This document shows, piece by piece, positions 32,726 through 40,136 of a DNA stretch of 40,136 nt. The translations under genes and the position numbers were made by a program. The notes beneath the pieces were generated by a model. It had not been told where the DNA came from. It saw only the letters and a list, made by a program, of their open reading frames with translations, and did no database searches. This stretch comes from Brevibacillus panacihumi (lineage in GTDB: Bacteria > Bacillota > Bacilli > Brevibacillales > Brevibacillaceae), in NCBI RefSeq assembly GCF_003710985.1, contig NZ_RHHT01000034.1, positions 1-40,136 on the forward strand, in the 5' to 3' direction. Positions within the stretch are counted from its first letter, which is position 1. Each line of letters opens with the position of its first letter.

Positions 32726-33487
32726 ATGAGTGACATGTACCAATGGGCGGATTACTATGATCTGACACAGCGCGGCGTAGCAGGAGACGTTGATTTTTAC
32801 CGCGAGATGGCAAAAAATGCAGGCGGCAAGGTGCTCGATCTGGCATGCGGCACCGGAAGAATCAGCATACCAGTAGCGCAGGATGGCGTGGATGTGACGG
32901 GGATAGATCTGTCTGCGGATATGCTGGAGCGGGCAAAAGTCAAAGCAGTCGAAAGCGGCGTCGCTGACAAGCTCCGGCTGCTGCAGGGAGACATGCGCAA
33001 TTTTTCGCTGGATGAGACGTTTTCCCTGATCATGATTCCGTTTCGCTCGTTTCTTCATTTGATGCATATTCATGAACAGATGAAAGCGTTGACCTGCATT
33101 CGCAAGCACTTGGCCCCCGGCGGCAAGTTCGTGATGAACGTGTTTGTGCCCAAGATCAGCCATTTTGCCGAGGAGAGCGAGAAGATGTCCCTGCGCGGCA
33201 CCTATCGGCTCGAAAATGGAGACGAACTGGCGATGTGGGACTACACGCGCTACGATCACTTCCAGCAATGGTCAGAGGTGACCCGGATCTACGAACGCAC
33301 CAATCCCGCCGGAGTGGTGACAGAGCGGCTGAAGGGACGTTTTACCCTGCGCTACATCTTCCCGGCAGAACTGCATCATCTGCTTCGGCTCAACGGCTTG
33401 AAGGTGGTGGAGCGGTACGGCAATTTTGCCAAGGCTCCTTTTGATGCCACCAGTACCGAGCTGATTATCGTTGCGCAAGCAGTGTAG
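32726..33487 (+). CDS. Class I SAM-dependent methyltransferase
   Basis: This 253-residue protein has motif I VLDLACGTGRISIPVA near residue 36, motif II VTGIDLSADMLERAK, and a motif III-like LLQGDMRNFSL. It has the general size of small-molecule methyltransferases. GGGGGAG lies 8 bases before ATG. It follows the M42 gene by 12 bases, so co-transcription is likely, but no functional link between them is evident. The substrate is unknown. Confidence 0.9.
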   Translation: MSDMYQWADYYDLTQRGVAGDVDFYREMAKNAGGKVLDLACGTGRISIPVAQDGVDVTGIDLSADMLERAKVKAVESGVADKLRLLQGDMRNFSLDETFSLIMIPFRSFLHLMHIHEQMKALTCIRKHLAPGGKFVMNVFVPKISHFAEESEKMSLRGTYRLENGDELAMWDYTRYDHFQQWSEVTRIYERTNPAGVVTERLKGRFTLRYIFPAELHHLLRLNGLKVVERYGNFAKAPFDATSTELIIVAQAV

Positions 33488-33525
33488 GTTTCCTTAAAAA
33501 GCGAGTCGGAAAGGGAGGGATCGGG

Positions 33526-34074
33526 ATGAAAATCTATACAAAAACGGGCGACAAGGGAGAGACTTCCCTGGTTCACGGTGTACGGGTACCCAAGTTCGCC
33601 GATCGGGTAGAAGCGTACGGCACATGCGATGAGGCCAATTCGCAGATCGGACTGGCGTTGTCGCTGTTGCCCAAGACAGAAGACTGGACGCAGCTTCGTG
33701 ACGTGTTTCACATGATTCAGACCAAGCTGTTCCACGTCGGAGCAGAATTGGCGACGCCGGAAGGGAAAAAGGTAGGCTGGCCGATCGCGGAAGAGGATGT
33801 CGCCTTTCTGGAAGAGCAGATCGACAAGCTGTCAGCGGATCAGCCTGAATTGACCAATTTCATCCTGCCGGGGGGACATCCGGCTTCCTCTGCCTTTCAC
33901 GTCGCGCGCACCGTAGTGAGACGGGCGGAGCGAAAAGCCGTGCATGTAGCGCAGCAGGAACAGGTCAATCAGGCAGTCGTCAAATACCTCAATCGCCTGT
34001 CTGATTACCTTTTTGTCGTGGCTCGTCATGTGAATCTTCAGACGGGGACAGATGAGCAGTATTTGCACCAATAG
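33526..34074 (+). CDS. PduO-type cob(I)yrinic acid a,c-diamide adenosyltransferase
   Basis: This 182-residue protein is a PduO-type ATP:cob(I)alamin adenosyltransferase, making adenosylcobalamin. The N-terminal ATP site TKTGDKGETSL, the core RVEAYGTCDEANSQIGLA and the C-terminal FILPGGHPASSAFHVARTVV with RRAERK are all present. GGAGGGATCGGG precedes ATG 33526. It ends the run of plus-strand genes before a strong terminator. Confidence 0.94.
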   Translation: MKIYTKTGDKGETSLVHGVRVPKFADRVEAYGTCDEANSQIGLALSLLPKTEDWTQLRDVFHMIQTKLFHVGAELATPEGKKVGWPIAEEDVAFLEEQIDKLSADQPELTNFILPGGHPASSAFHVARTVVRRAERKAVHVAQQEQVNQAVVKYLNRLSDYLFVVARHVNLQTGTDEQYLHQ

Positions 34075-34092
34075 AAACATCACAGGAACAGG

Positions 34093-34128
34093 AAAGCCCT
34101 GCTTGCATGAGCGCGAGCAGGGCTTTTT
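34093..34128. terminator. Terminator between convergent genes
   Basis: AAAGCCCTGCT (34093-34103) pairs with AGCAGGGCTTT (34115-34125), followed by T residues. It ends the bcp to adenosyltransferase run and lies 6 bases from the end of the opposing gene. Confidence 0.88.
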
Positions 34129-34133
34129 CACAA

Positions 34134-35042
34134 TCATTTGGTGAGATAAGATGAGATGCCTTCGCGAAAAGGGATGGGAGTGGTCGGAAAGGTGTCGTAC
34201 AGGAGCTGTCCGTCGTGACAAGCGTTTCCTTCCAAAAGCATGGTCAACTGCGTGTTCGTAATCGGGAAGAAAGAAAAACCTTCCATCAGGTTGACGACTG
34301 GCTTCATCAGTCCAAGGGGGATATGCGCCTTGCGTACACGGGATTTTCCGATGACCGCACCGATCTCATCCAGGATCTGGCCATAGCTGATGGGAGCCGG
34401 CCCCCCGGTCTCATAGATGCGGTTGACAGCGGAGTCCAGCGTCAGGGCTTGGACAAAAACATCCGCTACGGTCTCGCGTGCCACGGGCTGCAAGGGATAG
34501 GAGCCATCCCCGATGACGGGTGTGACTGGCATCCGTACTAGGTCAGCAAGCATGTTGACGAACTCGTCGCCGGGACCGAAGATGACGGAGGGACGGAAGA
34601 TGACATGCGGGATGCCGCTGTTCTGGACCAGTTGTTCGGCTTCGTATTTGGTGCGGTGGTAAGCGCTCGTTGCGTTTTCGCGGGCTCCCAGCGCACTCAT
34701 GTGGACGAATCGCTTGATCCCGGCTTGCTTGGCTGCCTCCAGCACATTTCGCGTTCCTTCCACATGCACTCGTGAAAAGGTAACTCCTTTTCCCGGCTGC
34801 TCGCGAATAATGCCGACCAGGTGAATCACGGCATCACAATCCTGCATGGCGGCGGCCAAAGATGGCGGGTCGAACAGGTCTCCTGCAGCCCAAGTGACCC
34901 CATCTCTCCCGTCCTCTTTCATTGATCGATTCTTCTGAGACCCCGGACGTACCAGACAGACGCTCGAATAGCCCTCTTGCTGCAAGCGAGCCAGAATGCC
35001 TTTTCCGACAAAGCCGGTAGCCCCGGTCAGGAAGACTTTCAT
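34134..35042 (-). CDS. NAD(P)-dependent epimerase/dehydratase-like protein (NDUFA9/YfcH-like atypical SDR)
   Basis: This 302-residue protein has the N-terminal Rossmann motif FLTGATGFVGKGIL, IHLVGIIRE, and an SDR-like YHRTKYEAE (Tyr-x3-Lys). The family resembles complex I NDUFA9-like and NAD(P)H-binding proteins. The substrate is not known. I chose ATG 35042 because ACAGGAGGGATTC lies upstream with good spacing; the in-frame ATG at 35060 would include the ribosome site in the gene. The gene is divergent from nth. Confidence 0.88.
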   Translation of the reverse strand: MKVFLTGATGFVGKGILARLQQEGYSSVCLVRPGSQKNRSMKEDGRDGVTWAAGDLFDPPSLAAAMQDCDAVIHLVGIIREQPGKGVTFSRVHVEGTRNVLEAAKQAGIKRFVHMSALGARENATSAYHRTKYEAEQLVQNSGIPHVIFRPSVIFGPGDEFVNMLADLVRMPVTPVIGDGSYPLQPVARETVADVFVQALTLDSAVNRIYETGGPAPISYGQILDEIGAVIGKSRVRKAHIPLGLMKPVVNLMEGFSFFPITNTQLTMLLEGNACHDGQLLYDTFPTTPIPFREGISSYLTK

Positions 35043-35132
35043 CTGAATCCCTCCTGTCAATCTGCACCATTTTTTCCTTCCATTCTACCTTACTTTCCAT
35101 CCGGGATACCATTCGAAATAGAAGGCGAAGGA

Positions 35133-35160
35133 TTGCCCGACCGCGATCTGCCTGTATAAT
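35133..35160 (+). promoter_or_regulatory. nth promoter
   Basis: TTGCCC (35133-35138) and a perfect TATAAT (35155-35160) are spaced by 16 bases. The start point near 35167 rules out ATG 35163 as the translation start. Confidence 0.6.
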
Positions 35161-35183
35161 GGATGGGGAAGGGGGTTATACCA

Positions 35184-35882
35184 ATGGCACAACGGAAAGT
35201 ACCTGTCGAAGAGATTCTGGATACGCTGCAGCAGCTTTATCCAGATGCGCATTGCGAGCTGAACTATCGAACACCATTCGAGCTTTTGATCGCTACGATT
35301 CTGTCAGCTCAATGCACCGACAAACGAGTCAACGAAATCACAGCCCCCATGTTCGAGAAATTGAATGAACCTGAACACTACCTTCATTTGACACAGGAAG
35401 AAATGGAGGAGCATATAAAAGGGCTGGGGCTGTATAAAAATAAAAGTAAGAACATCCTGGAGACCTGTAGAATCCTTTTTGAGAAGTACAATAGCGAGGT
35501 CCCGCAAACACATAAGGAACTGGAGGCATTGCCAGGCGTAGGCAGAAAGACGGCGAATGTGGTCTTGTCCAATGCCTACGGAATACCTGCGATTGCGGTC
35601 GATACGCATGTCTTCCGGGTGGCGAACCGCTTGGGCTTGGCGAAAAGCGAAAATGTCGATGAAGTAGAGCGCCAGCTGATGAAGCGGATCCCGCGGGAGA
35701 AGTGGTCGGATGCGCATCATTGGCTGATCTGGCACGGCCGCAGGATCTGCTCGGCGCGCAACCCGCAGTGTGCGGTATGTCCGTTGCAATCCATGTGCCG
35801 CCATGCTCAGGCCGAGGCGAAGAAAGCAGCCTCTAAAAAGAAGCCAAAAGCTGCAACGAAGACCAAAGAAAAGAACGCATAG
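35184..35882 (+). CDS. nth: Endonuclease III
   Basis: This 232-residue DNA glycosylase/AP lyase removes oxidised pyrimidines. The helix-hairpin-helix LPGVGRKTANVV with catalytic Lys, the catalytic Asp in VDTHVFRVANRLGL, and the C-terminal 4Fe-4S ligands in CSARNPQCAVCPLQSMC are present. A Lys/Ala-rich tail (AKKAASKKKPKAATKTKEK) extends past the usual end, unusual but seen in some Firmicutes. I chose ATG 35184 because GGGGG lies upstream and the promoter overlaps any earlier start. Confidence 0.95.
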   Translation: MAQRKVPVEEILDTLQQLYPDAHCELNYRTPFELLIATILSAQCTDKRVNEITAPMFEKLNEPEHYLHLTQEEMEEHIKGLGLYKNKSKNILETCRILFEKYNSEVPQTHKELEALPGVGRKTANVVLSNAYGIPAIAVDTHVFRVANRLGLAKSENVDEVERQLMKRIPREKWSDAHHWLIWHGRRICSARNPQCAVCPLQSMCRHAQAEAKKAASKKKPKAATKTKEKNA

Positions 35883-35925
35883 CACGTTTTTTTCTGCCAC
35901 TTTCTCCAAATAAACCGAATGCATA

Positions 35926-35975
35926 TTGACAGTTTTCGCTGAGTAGACGTACACTTATTTAAAGTAATTCTAATC
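35926..35975 (+). promoter_or_regulatory. perR promoter and possible Per box
   Basis: A perfect TTGACA (35926-35931) is 18 bases from TACACT (35950-35955). The A/T-rich segment ATTTAAAGTAATTCTAAT (about 35957-35974) loosely resembles the Per/Fur-type 7-1-7 palindrome (TTATAATNATTATAA), as expected for autoregulation. The match is imperfect. Confidence 0.45.
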
Positions 35976-36031
35976 AATGACACGAGGAACCTTGTTCTTT
36001 TGTCTTGCGAAAGACTGTGAGGTGTAACAAA

Positions 36032-36466
36032 ATGACACAGCGCGTAGAAAAAGCTGTTGAAATTCTTAAAAACACCGGGGTTCGTATGACACCTCAGCGT
36101 CATGCCATCTTGACCTATCTGCTTGAAACGATGACCCACCCAACTGCTGATGAAATATACAAAGCGCTTGAGGGTAAATTCCCCAACATGAGTGTGGCCA
36201 CCATTTACAACAACCTGCGGGTATTCAAGGATGCAGGGCTGGTGCGGGAGCTGACCTATGGCGATGCTTCCAGCCGCTTCGATGCGAATGTGGAAGAAGA
36301 TCATTACCATGCCATCTGCATTCACTGCGGCTCCATCAGCGATTTTCACTTCCCTTATTTAAGGGATGCGGAAGAATCGGCAGCCAGGGATATCGGATTC
36401 CAGGTAACCGGTCATCGGATGGAAGTGTATGGCGTTTGTGATACCTGTCAAAAGACCACCCACTAA
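36032..36466 (+). CDS. perR: Peroxide-sensing Fur-family repressor PerR
   Basis: This 144-residue Fur-family regulator is close to B. subtilis PerR over its whole length: [59 protein letters not shown], and the zinc ligands in CIHC and CDTC. PerR senses H2O2 by metal-catalysed His oxidation and represses catalase, ahpCF and its own gene. GAGGTG lies 9 bases before ATG 36032; a TTG at 36005 has no site. Confidence 0.95.
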   Translation: MTQRVEKAVEILKNTGVRMTPQRHAILTYLLETMTHPTADEIYKALEGKFPNMSVATIYNNLRVFKDAGLVRELTYGDASSRFDANVEEDHYHAICIHCGSISDFHFPYLRDAEESAARDIGFQVTGHRMEVYGVCDTCQKTTH

Positions 36467-36485
36467 ACAACAGCTTTGCACACAG

Positions 36486-36536
36486 ACACCTTCTGAATCA
36501 ACGAGAAGCTTGCGTTGATGCGGAAGGTGTTTTTCT
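36486..36536 (+). terminator. perR terminator
   Basis: CACCTTCTGAATCAACG (36487-36503) pairs with CGTTGATGCGGAAGGTG (36513-36529) with a mismatch, followed by TTTTTC. It separates perR from the GH18 gene. Confidence 0.85.
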
Positions 36537-36683
36537 GTCGAATGCTGTAACGTTTTTGCGGCTGGTGCGTCTTTTTAGGATGGAGATCATTCAAGAATTG
36601 CCAAGATACAAAAGGTTGTGAACCCCTGCAATTGTCGATATGATCGTAGAAATGACTGTTCGCCGACGAGGAGGTCCAAATAC

Positions 36684-38423
36684 ATGAGCTTGGAGAGGGG
36701 ACTTGCTACTCGCCCAAAGCGAAGACGCAAGAATCTTGCCCGTTTTTTTCTAATGACGATGCTGTTCATCGTCGCAATATTCGGTGTGATCGGCTGGTAC
36801 TTCTTTGTTCGGCCCTCCACTGAGCATGTCGAACCATACGATGGCGACAAGCATGTGATCGTGTTCCAGGGCGAGCGGGCAGCGATGCCATATATGCTCG
36901 ATTCAGAGCAGGTGCTGCTCCCCTTTGACTTTGTAAAAGAGCAAATTGATCCGGACCTGTTTTGGGATGAGCCCACGAAATCCGTGATTGTCACGACCAA
37001 GGACAAGGTGCTGCGGATGCAAAGCGATCAGGTGGTTGCGTATCTGAACAAGAAGCCGATCAACCTGCAGGTCCCTGTCCAGGAAGTGGAGGGCGTGCGC
37101 TACATTCCCTTGGAGCCGGTGGAAAAGCTCTATCCGTACGCATTCGAGCGCATCGAGGAGTCGGGCGTGCTGCGGGTTGAGAAGAGTGGATACGCTGTTC
37201 AGCAAGCCGCGATTGTCTCTGAAGAGAAGGCTGGGATGGTGAGGCTGGGCGCATCTTATCGCGAGCCGATTGTTGCCGAGCTGGCGGCAGGGGCCGCGGT
37301 CGACGTAGTGGGCGAGCAGGATGGCTGGTACCGGGTATTGACCGCATCCGGTTATTCCGGATTTCTCCCCAAAGAGGCTGTTTCTTTGACGCAGGTTCGC
37401 AAGGTGGAGTTGGAGCAGTCCACTCCATCCCGACAACCTGGTGCCTGGAAGCCGCTGGGGCAGAAAATCAACCTGGTCTGGGAGCAGGTCGTGAACAAAA
37501 ATCCGGATACGGCAGAAATCGGGGCAATGCCTGGGGTAAATGTAGTATCCCCTACCTGGTTTGAACTGAAGGACGCTGAGGGGAATCTGCTGAACAAGGC
37601 TGACCCTGCGTACGTCAAATGGGCCCATCAGCGAGGCTACAAGGTGTGGGGGCTGGTGACGAACGGCTTTAACCCTGACTGGACGACCGCAGTTCTCAGC
37701 AACTTTGACAAGAGGGAGAAGGTAATCGCCCAACTGCTTCACTATGCGCACCTCTATGACCTGGACGGCATCAATATCGATTTTGAAAATGTCTACCTGA
37801 AGGACAAGGAGCGGCTCGTGCAGTTTATGCGGGAATTGACTCCGTACTTGCATGAACAAGGCCTTACTGTCAGCATTGATGTAACGATCAAATCCACCGC
37901 CGAGACGTGGTCGATGTTTCTGGATCGGGCAGCGCTTGCCAAGGTTGTAGATTATGTCGCTGTCATGACGTATGACGAACACTGGGCCGCCAGTCCGAAA
38001 GCCGGTTCGGTCGCATCTCTTCCCTGGACCGAGAATGGATTGAAAGGCGTGTTGGAGGAAGTGCCGGCAGAAAAGCTGCTGCTGGGCGTTCCTTTCTATA
38101 CAAGACTGTGGACGGAAGCGAAACAGCCTGACGGCAAAATCAAGGTAAGCTCCCGGGCATTGTTCATGACTGGGGCGCAAAAATGGATCGCGGAACGAAA
38201 TCTCACACCCAAACTGGATGAGGCCTCCGGTCAGCTCTACGTGGAATACAAGGACCCGAACGATGGAAACACGTACAAGATGTGGCTGGAAGACACGACC
38301 TCGATGCAAAAACGGGTAGCTCTCGTCGAGAAGTACAATTTGGCTGGAGTGGCTGCATGGCGCAGAGGATATGAAGTGCCGGAGATTTGGAATGTCATCA
38401 ATGAAGGGCTGAACAAAAAGTAA
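36684..38423 (+). CDS. Membrane-anchored glycoside hydrolase family 18 protein (spore/cell wall hydrolase-like)
   Basis: This 579-residue protein has a basic N-terminus, a transmembrane helix at about 23-42 (FFLMTMLFIVAIFGVIGW), then a copper-amine-oxidase-like N-domain stalk (about 55-170), an SH3b-like domain (about 175-240, AGAAVDVVGEQDGWYRVL), and a C-terminal GH18 domain. The GH18 catalytic segment DLDGINIDFE carries the essential Glu, and YVAVMTYDEHW matches the family. It resembles YaaH/YdhD-type spore cortex or cell wall enzymes. I chose ATG 36684 because GAGGAGG lies upstream; an ORF extension to 36618 has no site. It interrupts the usual perR to ygzB neighbourhood. Confidence 0.9.
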   Translation: MSLERGLATRPKRRRKNLARFFLMTMLFIVAIFGVIGWYFFVRPSTEHVEPYDGDKHVIVFQGERAAMPYMLDSEQVLLPFDFVKEQIDPDLFWDEPTKSVIVTTKDKVLRMQSDQVVAYLNKKPINLQVPVQEVEGVRYIPLEPVEKLYPYAFERIEESGVLRVEKSGYAVQQAAIVSEEKAGMVRLGASYREPIVAELAAGAAVDVVGEQDGWYRVLTASGYSGFLPKEAVSLTQVRKVELEQSTPSRQPGAWKPLGQKINLVWEQVVNKNPDTAEIGAMPGVNVVSPTWFELKDAEGNLLNKADPAYVKWAHQRGYKVWGLVTNGFNPDWTTAVLSNFDKREKVIAQLLHYAHLYDLDGINIDFENVYLKDKERLVQFMRELTPYLHEQGLTVSIDVTIKSTAETWSMFLDRAALAKVVDYVAVMTYDEHWAASPKAGSVASLPWTENGLKGVLEEVPAEKLLLGVPFYTRLWTEAKQPDGKIKVSSRALFMTGAQKWIAERNLTPKLDEASGQLYVEYKDPNDGNTYKMWLEDTTSMQKRVALVEKYNLAGVAAWRRGYEVPEIWNVINEGLNKK

Positions 38424-38432
38424 CCATGAGAA

Positions 38433-38477
38433 AAGCCACCTGCCTTGCCGTGTAAGCGGCGGGGTAGGTGGCTTTGT
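38433..38477. terminator. Terminator between convergent genes
   Basis: AAAGCCACCTGCCTTGCC (38433-38450) pairs with GGCGGGGTAGGTGGCTTT (38458-38475) with several wobbles. The T-tract on the plus strand is short; on the minus strand AAAAGCC gives a T-run, so it may mainly serve the minus-strand gene. Confidence 0.7.
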
Positions 38478-38492
38478 ATGTGTAAGGGATGT

Positions 38493-38876
38493 TCAGGTCT
38501 GATTCTGTGGTTGTTGCTGCGGCTGCTCGTCATCGAGACGAAGAGGTTGTCCGCAAAACATACAGGCGTCCTCTTTGCCGAGCATCTTGGTTACTTTTTG
38601 ACAAGAAGGACAAGACACCTGAGGAGCGGATGTAGACACCATTCCAGAAATCATAAACAGGACGGTACTTGCCATCGTAAGCAAGAAACCGAGAATGAGC
38701 AGACAGGTCATAAAAATGTAAGAGCCTTTTAGCATAGTCCCAAGCAGGGGTATAAAGTCCAGGTATCCAGCAAAAAACGCGTATCCTGTATACATGAGGA
38801 GAAGGCCGATGACCATGCTCCAGTTGCCCCAGGTACGCATGCGTTTAATTTTACTCAGGCGTTCAGTTTTTTTCAT
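38493..38876 (-). CDS. ygzB: UPF0295 family membrane protein (YgzB-like)
   Basis: This 127-residue protein has two transmembrane segments, WSMVIGLLLMYTGYAFFAGYL and the later IFMTCLLILGFLLTMASTV. A C-terminal zinc-ribbon-like part contains CPSCQ and CMFCGQP. It fits UPF0295/YgzB of Bacillus, which lies next to perR and ygxA. Function unknown. It is transcribed on the minus strand, divergent from the ygxA-like gene. Confidence 0.8.
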   Translation of the reverse strand: MKKTERLSKIKRMRTWGNWSMVIGLLLMYTGYAFFAGYLDFIPLLGTMLKGSYIFMTCLLILGFLLTMASTVLFMISGMVSTSAPQVSCPSCQKVTKMLGKEDACMFCGQPLRLDDEQPQQQPQNQT

Positions 38877-39001
38877 TCATCATTCCTCCTGTTCATTAGT
38901 ATAGCATACCAAGGATTCATCTGTTGACAAGCAGGAAACCTTGTCTGTTTGTAGAATCCATATTTTCAACCTTTGATTGGGAAGGAAGGAGGGCATGCCT
39001 C

Positions 39002-39874
39002 ATGCGACCAGATGACTGCATTCTATCCTATTTGCAGACGCTCCAGAAGCGTATGGATGTAGTGGCTGTACTGATGTTGCCTGACTCGGACATGCTTATT
39101 CCGTCTCGAGAAGGGATATTCATGCTGGTTGTGGTCAATCATCCTCAGGCTGAGTGTGTTACAAGGCGATTGAGCATTGCAGGCCGGATCATTGTAGAAC
39201 AGCAGATCAGCAACTGGAAGTTGGAGCAAGGAATCTTGCGTGGGTTGGACGAGCGCCTTGCTGCAATCATCAACAAAGCTGATGTGATATGGGAGAAGAG
39301 CGCAGGCTATGTGACTCAGATCAAACAACGTCTGAGCCAGCTGCCGGAGGAGTTGCAAAAAAAGTTCATTTGCAAAGAGTATTCCCGGTTGCTGCGTTAT
39401 TTTTGCGAGACCAAGGAGTGTTTGCAACGGGGGATAAAGCTGGACGCCTACCATGCGATGATTATGTCCCTGCAATCCTGGGCAAGGTGCATCGTATATG
39501 AAGCAGGAAGGCAGCCGGAAGCCGCGCTTTGGGCACAGGTGAAGTTGCTGGATCCGTCCATCTACAAGCTGTATGAGGAATTGTCGGTCAGTGCGGAAGC
39601 GTTGGACAAGCGGATTGAGCTTTTGGTGCTGGCCATCGAGTTTTGGATGTCATCGGCCATGAAGGAATCGGTTCGTTTCATAATAGAATTGATGGAGAAG
39701 AAAGAAGGACCGTGGCGTCTGGCCGAACTGATGAACCATCCTGAAATCCTTCATTCCCAGATTGAGCTGCCCTTGTTATTGGAAAAAATGGTGCAGCGTT
39801 CACTGATTCGGGAAGTGGCTCTGAATGTAGAGGAGCTAGGTTGTGAGGAGCTATGTTTTATATTGTCTGAGTAA
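39002..39874 (+). CDS. Nucleotidyltransferase-like protein (YgxA-like)
   Basis: This 290-residue soluble protein resembles B. subtilis YgxA, which also sits directly upstream of an rRNA operon. The N-terminal half (LPDSDMLIPSREGIFMLVVVN) is the nucleotidyltransferase-like part; the C-terminal half is helical. No clear catalytic triad of the polymerase beta type (GS...DxD) is visible. I chose ATG 39002 because GGAGGG lies about 10 bases upstream; an extension to 38924 has no site. The function is unknown. Confidence 0.8.
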   Translation: MRPDDCILSYLQTLQKRMDVVAVLMLPDSDMLIPSREGIFMLVVVNHPQAECVTRRLSIAGRIIVEQQISNWKLEQGILRGLDERLAAIINKADVIWEKSAGYVTQIKQRLSQLPEELQKKFICKEYSRLLRYFCETKECLQRGIKLDAYHAMIMSLQSWARCIVYEAGRQPEAALWAQVKLLDPSIYKLYEELSVSAEALDKRIELLVLAIEFWMSSAMKESVRFIIELMEKKEGPWRLAELMNHPEILHSQIELPLLLEKMVQRSLIREVALNVEELGCEELCFILSE

Positions 39875-39890
39875 AAGTTTTTAAATGGTG

Positions 39891-39920
39891 TTGACTTCTT
39901 GTGTTGGATCATGCTATAGT
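39891..39920 (+). promoter_or_regulatory. rrn promoter P1
   Basis: TTGACT (39891-39896) and TATAGT (39915-39920) are spaced by 18 bases, with AT-rich DNA (AAAAGTTTTTAAAT) just upstream as a possible UP element. Confidence 0.75.
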
Positions 39921-39980
39921 AACAAACGTCGCTGCTGAACTTCGGGAAACAAATGGCAGCAGAAAAAAAGAAAAAAACAC

Positions 39981-40010
39981 TTGATTTAACAGGCTGATAT
40001 GTGTTAAATT
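39981..40010 (+). promoter_or_regulatory. rrn promoter P2
   Basis: TTGATT (39981-39986) and TAAATT (40005-40010) are spaced by 18 bases, 90 bases after P1. The tandem pair is typical of Bacillales rRNA operons. Confidence 0.65.
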
Positions 40011-40043
40011 AAGAAAGTCGCCTCTGGGCGATGAGGTCAAAAA

Positions 40044-40056
40044 TGCTCTTTGAAAA
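40044..40056 (+). promoter_or_regulatory. rRNA leader boxA antitermination site
   Basis: TGCTCTTTGAAAA matches the rRNA boxA consensus bound by NusB/NusE and lies between P2 and the 16S gene. Confidence 0.8.
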
Positions 40057-40122
40057 CTGAACAGCGAAAGCGTTGATGAGTCTATCATTAAATGATTTGC
40101 CAGCTTTGAACCAGTAACAAAC

Positions 40123-40136
40123 TTTATTGGAGAGTT
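40123..40136 (+). rRNA. 16S rRNA gene, first bases only
   Basis: TTTATTGGAGAGTT matches the start of mature Bacillales 16S rRNA (TTTATTGGAGAGTTTGATCC). The rest of the gene lies beyond the window. Confidence 0.9.

Noticed and set aside
31931..33268. Minus-strand open frame of 445 codons opposite the M42 and methyltransferase genes
   Set aside because: It spans two well-supported plus-strand genes and their intergenic ribosome site, with no motifs of its own.
36903..38309. Minus-strand open frame of 468 codons opposite the GH18 gene
   Set aside because: The plus-strand protein has clear GH18 motifs. The opposite frame has no motifs, start site or promoter.
40044..40122. Possible tRNA gene before the 16S gene
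   Set aside because: No cloverleaf could be drawn; the sequence fits the rRNA leader with boxA.

Overview
The window looks like the chromosome of a Bacillales bacterium, most likely Brevibacillus or a close relative. This is inferred from strong GGAGG-type ribosome binding sites, an FMN riboswitch and a proline T-box, the perR / ygzB-like / ygxA-like / rRNA operon order known from Bacillus, and the 16S leader at the right edge. No database search was possible, so all family names rest on motif recognition.

Left part (1-8354). The window opens inside the 3' end of a group II intron (domains V and VI), followed by one copy of a roughly 0.1 kb dispersed repeat. Then comes a compact four-gene operon. 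It encodes two dynamin-like GTPases overlapping by ATGA, a 169-residue protein carrying five exact 21-residue PN/GG repeats, and a 1258-residue protein joining a PH/GRAM-like N-terminus, a long helical region and a third dynamin-like GTPase with a glycine-rich membrane segment. This multi-dynamin operon is the best candidate for an undescribed system, plausibly membrane remodelling, stress protection or phage defence.

Middle (8415-26075). A molybdopterin oxidoreductase precedes an FMN-riboswitch-controlled riboflavin transporter gene (ribU) and a second copy of the dispersed repeat. A DeoR-family repressor is divergent from a 12-gene catabolic operon. That operon holds a sugar isomerase/epimerase, a NitT/TauT-type ABC importer with two different ATPases, two permeases and one lipoprotein receptor, an M20 amidohydrolase, a Gfo/Idh/MocA dehydrogenase, an FGGY kinase, a BtpA/SgcQ protein, an M42 peptidase (SgcX/FrvX-like), an SDR dehydrogenase and a CE7-type esterase. 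The content resembles the orphan sgc cluster of E. coli with the PTS replaced by an ABC importer. One of the two ATPases has lost the catalytic Glu and the switch His, suggesting an asymmetric importer. Repeated TTGATC-type motifs at both divergent promoters are candidate operators.

Right part (26072-40136) is mainly housekeeping. It starts with T-box-controlled proS (archaeal/eukaryal-like form) and a membrane-anchored protein downstream of what looks like a truncated ECF sigma factor. Next come a zinc/cobalt efflux CDF protein with a palindromic operator over its -35 box, an HTH regulator, and a bcp / M42 / methyltransferase / cobalamin adenosyltransferase run. The window ends with an NAD-dependent epimerase, nth, perR, a membrane-anchored GH18 protein, ygzB-like and ygxA-like genes, and the tandem promoters, leader and first bases of a 16S rRNA gene.
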